Shown piece after piece: positions 60,307 to 64,000 of a DNA stretch of 64,000 nucleotides. The DNA lies in assembly GCA_947501635.1 (NCBI GenBank), contig CANMWT010000001.1, forward strand, positions 62,001 through 126,000. Reading direction: 5' to 3'. The notes under the pieces are model-generated. The model searched no databases. It was given only the letters and a program-made list of their open reading frames with translations, and was not told where the DNA came from. The position numbers and the translations under genes were made by a program. Every line of letters begins with the position of its first letter. The stretch's first letter is position 1. The DNA comes from an uncultured Roseobacter sp. GTDB lineage: Bacteria; Pseudomonadota; Alphaproteobacteria; Rhodobacterales; Rhodobacteraceae.

Positions 60307-61770
60307 TCAGAGGAAGGCGGTTTCCTCAAACGAGCGCAATTTCCGGCTGTGAATGCGTTCAAGCGGCATGGAGCGCAGGCGGTTCATGGCGTGAATTCCG
60401 ATCATCAGATGGCGCGAAACCTGCGTTTTGTAGAAGTCCGACGCCATGCCTGGCAGTTTCAATTCGCCGTGCAGCGGCTTGTCAGAGACGCACAAGAGGG
60501 TGCCGTATGGTACGCGGAAGCGAAAGCCGTTGGCTGCGATGGTGGCGCTTTCCATGTCTAACGCAATCGCGCGCGACTGGCTGAGACGCTGCACCGGGCC
60601 TGACTGGTCGCGCAGTTCCCAGTTGCGGTTGTCGAGGCTTGCGACAGTGCCGGTGCGCATGACGCGCTTGAGCTCATAACCTTCCAGTTCCGTGACCTTG
60701 GCCACGGCCTGTTCCAGCGCGATCTGCATTTCGGCCAGAGCGGGGATAGGCACCCAGACCGGCAGATCGTCATCCAGCACTTTGTCTTCGCGCAGGTAGG
60801 CGTGCGCCAGCACGAAATCACCCAGTGCCTGACTGTTTCGCAGGCCCGCGCAGTGTCCGACCATCAGCCACGCGTGCGGGCGCAGGACGGCGATATGGTC
60901 GGTGGCGGTTTTTGCGTTTGAGGGTCCCACACCGATGTTCACCAGAGTGATCCCCGATCCGTCCGCCCGCTTGAGGTGATAGGTCGGCATCTGGGGCGTC
61001 TTCAGGCTGGGGGCCAGCGGCGCGTCCGCCTGTGTGATCTCGACATTGTCGGTCGAGACAAAGGAGGTGTAGCCCGAGGCGCGGTCGGCCAGTTGCGCCC
61101 GCGCGTAGGCTTCGAATTCAGAGACATAGAACTGGTAGTTGGTGAACAGAACATGGTTCTGAAAGTGGGATGGGTCGGTCGCGGTGTAATGCGCCAGCCG
61201 CGCCAGTGAATAGTCGACCCGTTGCGCGGTAAAGGGTGCCAGCGGCTGCACGCCGTCCGGAGAGACATAGGTGCCGTTGACGATATCGTCATTCGTGGTG
61301 CTGAGGTCCGGTACATCGAACACGTCACGCAGGGTGAAATCGGCGGCGCCTTCCTGCGGGACCGTGATACTGGCGTCCGCCGCCACGGCGAAATGCACTG
61401 GCATGGGCGTGTCAGAGGCACCGATCATCACAGGTTGCTTGTGGTTTTCGATCAGCAGGCTGATCTGTTGTGTCAGGTAATTGCGAAAGAGGTCCGGCCG
61501 CGTGATCGTGGCGCGGTAACAGCCCGGAGCAGAGACATGTCCGAAGGACAGTCGCGTATCCACCTGCGCATAGCTTGAGGTTTCAAAAAGAACCTGCGGG
61601 TAGAAGGCCCGTACGCGGCAGGCCGGTGCGCCCTCGGACATGGCGCAGGCAAAGTGGTCGCGCAGGAAAACACTGGCCTGCGCATAGAGAGCCTCTAGCC
61701 GTGCAACCGCCGCTTCGGCCGTGTCAAAGAATTCGGGGTCCGGCGTATCTGGTGTGAGGATATCAGTCAT
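60307..61770 (-). CDS. amn: AMP nucleosidase Amn
   Basis: Amn splits AMP into adenine and ribose 5-phosphate. The 487-residue product has an N-terminal regulatory part (RVRAFYPQVLFETSSYAQVD) and a C-terminal phosphorylase-like domain with VNIGVGPSNAKTATDHIAVL, PHAWLMVGHCAGLRNSQALG and AIALDMESATIAANGFRFRV. It overlaps ade by 4 nt, so AMP breakdown and adenine deamination are coupled. Confidence 0.94.
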   Translation of the reverse strand: MTDILTPDTPDPEFFDTAEAAVARLEALYAQASVFLRDHFACAMSEGAPACRVRAFYPQVLFETSSYAQVDTRLSFGHVSAPGCYRATITRPDLFRNYLTQQISLLIENHKQPVMIGASDTPMPVHFAVAADASITVPQEGAADFTLRDVFDVPDLSTTNDDIVNGTYVSPDGVQPLAPFTAQRVDYSLARLAHYTATDPSHFQNHVLFTNYQFYVSEFEAYARAQLADRASGYTSFVSTDNVEITQADAPLAPSLKTPQMPTYHLKRADGSGITLVNIGVGPSNAKTATDHIAVLRPHAWLMVGHCAGLRNSQALGDFVLAHAYLREDKVLDDDLPVWVPIPALAEMQIALEQAVAKVTELEGYELKRVMRTGTVASLDNRNWELRDQSGPVQRLSQSRAIALDMESATIAANGFRFRVPYGTLLCVSDKPLHGELKLPGMASDFYKTQVSRHLMIGIHAMNRLRSMPLERIHSRKLRSFEETAFL

Positions 61771-63569
61771 GTATTTGGCTCTATTACCGGAATGAATTCA
61801 AACGTGCGGACATCGACCAGGCCCAGATCGGAGATGCGCAGTTCGGGGATGACCACGAGGGCGAGCAGAGAGTGCTGCATATAGGCGTTGTTCAGCGTGC
61901 ATCCGCAGTCGCGCATGGCCTGCATCATTGCGTCGGCCTTGGCGGCGACCTCGGCTGCGGGGCTGTCTGACATCAGACCGGCAATGGGCAATTCTACCAA
62001 TGCAAGCTCTTGCCCTTCTTTATAGATCACGATGCCGCCCCCGACGGCGCGCAATCGGTTGGCGGCCAGCGCCATTTGCGCGCGGTCTGTGCCCACCACG
62101 ATCATATGGTGGCTGTCATGCGCCACGGTCGAGGCCAAAGCCATCGCTCCGGTATAGCCAAAGCCGGACACCAGCGCGTTTGTCACGCCGCCGGTCGCGC
62201 GGTGACGTTCCACAAGCGCGATATGCGCGACGTCGCCTGTCGGCTGCACGCGCCCCTCGGTGACGGGCAGTTCGAATTTCAGCGCCTTGGTCGGGGCCTG
62301 ATTTTCAACCACGCCTATGACGTTGGCGGTGACATGGTTTGCACCGCGCGGGGCGTCGATAACGAAATCTGCCGCCGTGAGGTCGCGCGCCATCTGCACT
62401 GTCTGGCGGGCATGGTCGGGCCAGTCGAGGTGCGGGCAATCGACAAGGCAGTGGCCGTCTTGGGCGACGACCCGCCCGCGGGCGATCACCTGTTCGATGG
62501 GCAGGGTCCGCAGATCCGAGGTCAGGATGATATCGGCCCGCCGCCCGGGTGTGATCGACCCGATCTCGCGTTCCAGTCCGAAGTGCGTGGCCGTGTTGAT
62601 CGTTGCCATCTGCAGTGCCACCAGCGGGTCGCAGCCACAGTCGATGGCATGGCGCACCACGCGGTTCATATGGCCTTCGCCCACCAGCGTGCCGGAATGG
62701 CAGTCATCCGTACACAGGATCATGTTCCGCGGGTCGAGTCCTTTTTCCGTGATCGCGGTGATCTGGCTTTCCACGTCATACCATGCAGAGCCGAGGCGGA
62801 TCATGGACCGCATGCCCTGCCGCATGCGCGCGACGGCATCCTCTTGGCAGGTGCCTTCATGATCATCTGCAGGTCCGCCGGCCACATAGCCGGCAAAGGC
62901 GGGGCCCAGATCCGGCGATGCGTAGTGACCGCCGACGGTTTTGCCGGCGCGTTGTGTCGCGGCAATCTCGGCCAGCATCTTTGGATCTCCGCCCGAGACG
63001 CCGGGAAAGTTCATCATCTCGCCCAGCCCGATGATCCCCGGCCATGTCATGGCAGTGGCCACGTCTTCTGCGGTGATCTCGAACCCAGTGGTTTCCATGC
63101 CCGGCGCCGACGGCGCGCAGGATGGCATCTGGGTGAAGATATTGACCGGTTGCAGGAGCGCTTCGTCGTGCATCATGCGCACCCCTTCGAGGCCGAGCAC
63201 ATTGGCGATCTCATGCGGGTCGGTGAACATGGTTGTCGTGCCATGGGGGATCACCGCACGGGCGAATTCCGCCGGTGTCAGCATGCCGCTTTCGATATGC
63301 ATATGCCCGTCGCACAGGCCGGGGATCATATAGCGTCCCTCTGCGCGCAGAACGACGGTGTCCGGTCCGGTGCTGTGGGTAGCATCGGGCACAACACAGG
63401 CGATGCGGCCATGGATGATTGCGATATCGTGATTGTCGAGCACTTCGCGGGTATGGACATTGACCCAGCGACCACCCCTAATGACCATATCCGCGGCTTT
63501 GCGGCCGGTGGCTACGGCGATAAGGTCGGCTGCGGCGTCGGGCCACGATGGGATGGAAGCGCGCGTCAT
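61767..63569 (-). CDS. ade: Adenine deaminase Ade
   Basis: Ade converts adenine to hypoxanthine and ammonia. The 600-residue product has the amidohydrolase metal site MIPGLCDGHMHIESGMLTPA, TTTMFTDPHEIANVLGLEGV, GKTVGGHYASPDLGPAFAGY, and ILCTDDCHSGTLVGEGHMNR. The start at 63569 (ATG, GGAAGG upstream) is chosen over a GTG at 63584. It is followed by amn. Confidence 0.95.
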   Translation of the reverse strand: MTRASIPSWPDAAADLIAVATGRKAADMVIRGGRWVNVHTREVLDNHDIAIIHGRIACVVPDATHSTGPDTVVLRAEGRYMIPGLCDGHMHIESGMLTPAEFARAVIPHGTTTMFTDPHEIANVLGLEGVRMMHDEALLQPVNIFTQMPSCAPSAPGMETTGFEITAEDVATAMTWPGIIGLGEMMNFPGVSGGDPKMLAEIAATQRAGKTVGGHYASPDLGPAFAGYVAGGPADDHEGTCQEDAVARMRQGMRSMIRLGSAWYDVESQITAITEKGLDPRNMILCTDDCHSGTLVGEGHMNRVVRHAIDCGCDPLVALQMATINTATHFGLEREIGSITPGRRADIILTSDLRTLPIEQVIARGRVVAQDGHCLVDCPHLDWPDHARQTVQMARDLTAADFVIDAPRGANHVTANVIGVVENQAPTKALKFELPVTEGRVQPTGDVAHIALVERHRATGGVTNALVSGFGYTGAMALASTVAHDSHHMIVVGTDRAQMALAANRLRAVGGGIVIYKEGQELALVELPIAGLMSDSPAAEVAAKADAMMQAMRDCGCTLNNAYMQHSLLALVVIPELRISDLGLVDVRTFEFIPVIEPNT

Positions 63570-63619
63570 ATCCTTCCGTGCCACGGGTTATCGCGATGTT
63601 CAAGGCAGGAGCACGTAGA

Positions 63620-64000
63620 ATGGACTATGAAACGGTGTCGGCGGATGATTTCGGCAAGTCTTTGCGCGGGATCGGGCTGAACATGCTTGTACGCGACGTG
63701 CGCCGGACAGCGGCCTTTCTGCAAGAGGTGTTCGAGGTGGGGGTGCACCGGTTGTCTGATGATTTCGCGATTATCACCTACGCAGACGATGTGTTTCAGT
63801 TACACAGCGACGGGACGTATCACGCCAATCCGCTGTTGGGTTTGTTGCCCGAAAACCCGCCGCGTGGGGCGGGGATCGAGGTGCATTTTTACGAAACCGA
63901 TCCGGATGCGGCGCAGCAACGGGCGCTGGCGCGGGGTGCGGTGGTGTTGCAGGCGCCGACGGACAAGCCGCACGGGCTGCGGGAGTGCTATATCCTGTGC
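63620..64000 (+). CDS. VOC-family protein (partial, cut by window edge)
   Basis: The first 127 codons run off the right edge. The product begins MDYETVSADDFGKSLRGIGL and has NMLVRDVRRTAAFLQEVFEV, a typical first half of a VOC (glyoxalase/dioxygenase) fold, with GIEVHFYETDPDAAQQRALA as the start of the second half. AGGAG lies about 10 nt before the ATG. The function cannot be told from this part. Confidence 0.8.
   Translation, partial: MDYETVSADDFGKSLRGIGLNMLVRDVRRTAAFLQEVFEVGVHRLSDDFAIITYADDVFQLHSDGTYHANPLLGLLPENPPRGAGIEVHFYETDPDAAQQRALARGAVVLQAPTDKPHGLRECYILC

Noticed and set aside
62010-63680. Rightward frame of 556 codons opposite adenine deaminase
   Set aside because: Antisense shadow of a complete adenine deaminase with intact metal-binding motifs; composition is His/Arg/Gly rich.
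1-64000. CRISPR array, rRNA genes, transposase or phage structural genes
   Set aside because: No regular spaced repeats, no rRNA-like sequence and no transposase or phage gene were seen in the window.

Overview
The window is a continuous piece of an alphaproteobacterial chromosome, most probably from the Roseobacter group (Rhodobacterales). The evidence is the FlaF/FlbT pair behind a single flagellin, a DUF1217 protein in the flagellar cluster, a MotE-like protein next to motA, CtrA-like motifs in the flagellar promoters, and the housekeeping neighbours queG, gltBD, trhO and adenine deaminase/AMP nucleosidase. The genus cannot be fixed from the sequence alone.

Positions 1-31.2 kb hold one large flagellar superlocus. 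In order it contains flgD (cut by the left edge) and fliK leftwards; a rod-binding protein, FlgN-like protein, flagellin, flaF, flbT and DUF1217 rightwards; fliI leftwards; flgB-flgC-fliE-fliQ-flgF-flgG-flgA-flgH-fliL2 rightwards; then a long leftward run fliL, small membrane coiled-coil protein, motE-like, motA, a 749-residue periplasmic protein, lytic transglycosylase, flhA, fliR, flhB, FliJ-like; fliF-fliH-fliN-fliP rightwards; and flgE-flgK-flgL-flgI plus motB leftwards. Together these give rod, rings, export gate, stator, hook and filament. No FliG, FliM or FliO reading frame is visible. Several promoter regions carry TTAA-N7-TTAA-like sites, as expected for CtrA control.

Positions 31.3-38.5 kb hold an MFS transporter, the tRNA hydroxylase trhO, the NAD-salvage pair pncA-pncB, a small helix-turn-helix protein, a putative lipoprotein, acetate kinase, and an AT-rich stretch without a convincing gene.

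Positions 38.5-39.6 kb are the most unusual part. A tRNA-Leu(CAG) gene has its 3' end duplicated as a 17-bp perfect direct repeat 992 bp away. The two copies enclose a NYN-domain (PIN-like) nuclease gene. That gene has a perfect 30-bp palindrome just before its start codon and a 3 x 12-bp in-frame tandem repeat at its end. There is no integrase. This looks like a mini-island or a deletion scar of a larger integrated element.

Positions 39.7-64 kb are housekeeping and accessory metabolism: a complex I-associated NAD-binding protein, uppP, and a gltD-(Spy-like)-GFA-GFA-gltB gene set ending in a strong terminator; mtgA, a FzlA-like GST, queG, a stand-alone hydantoinase A-type protein; msrB-msrA, an SDR with an altered active site, an exported glutathione peroxidase, a methyltransferase; a GlxA-type regulator with a DMT exporter, a LysE-type exporter, HU, and the purine-salvage pair ade-amn. 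A VOC-family gene runs off the right edge.
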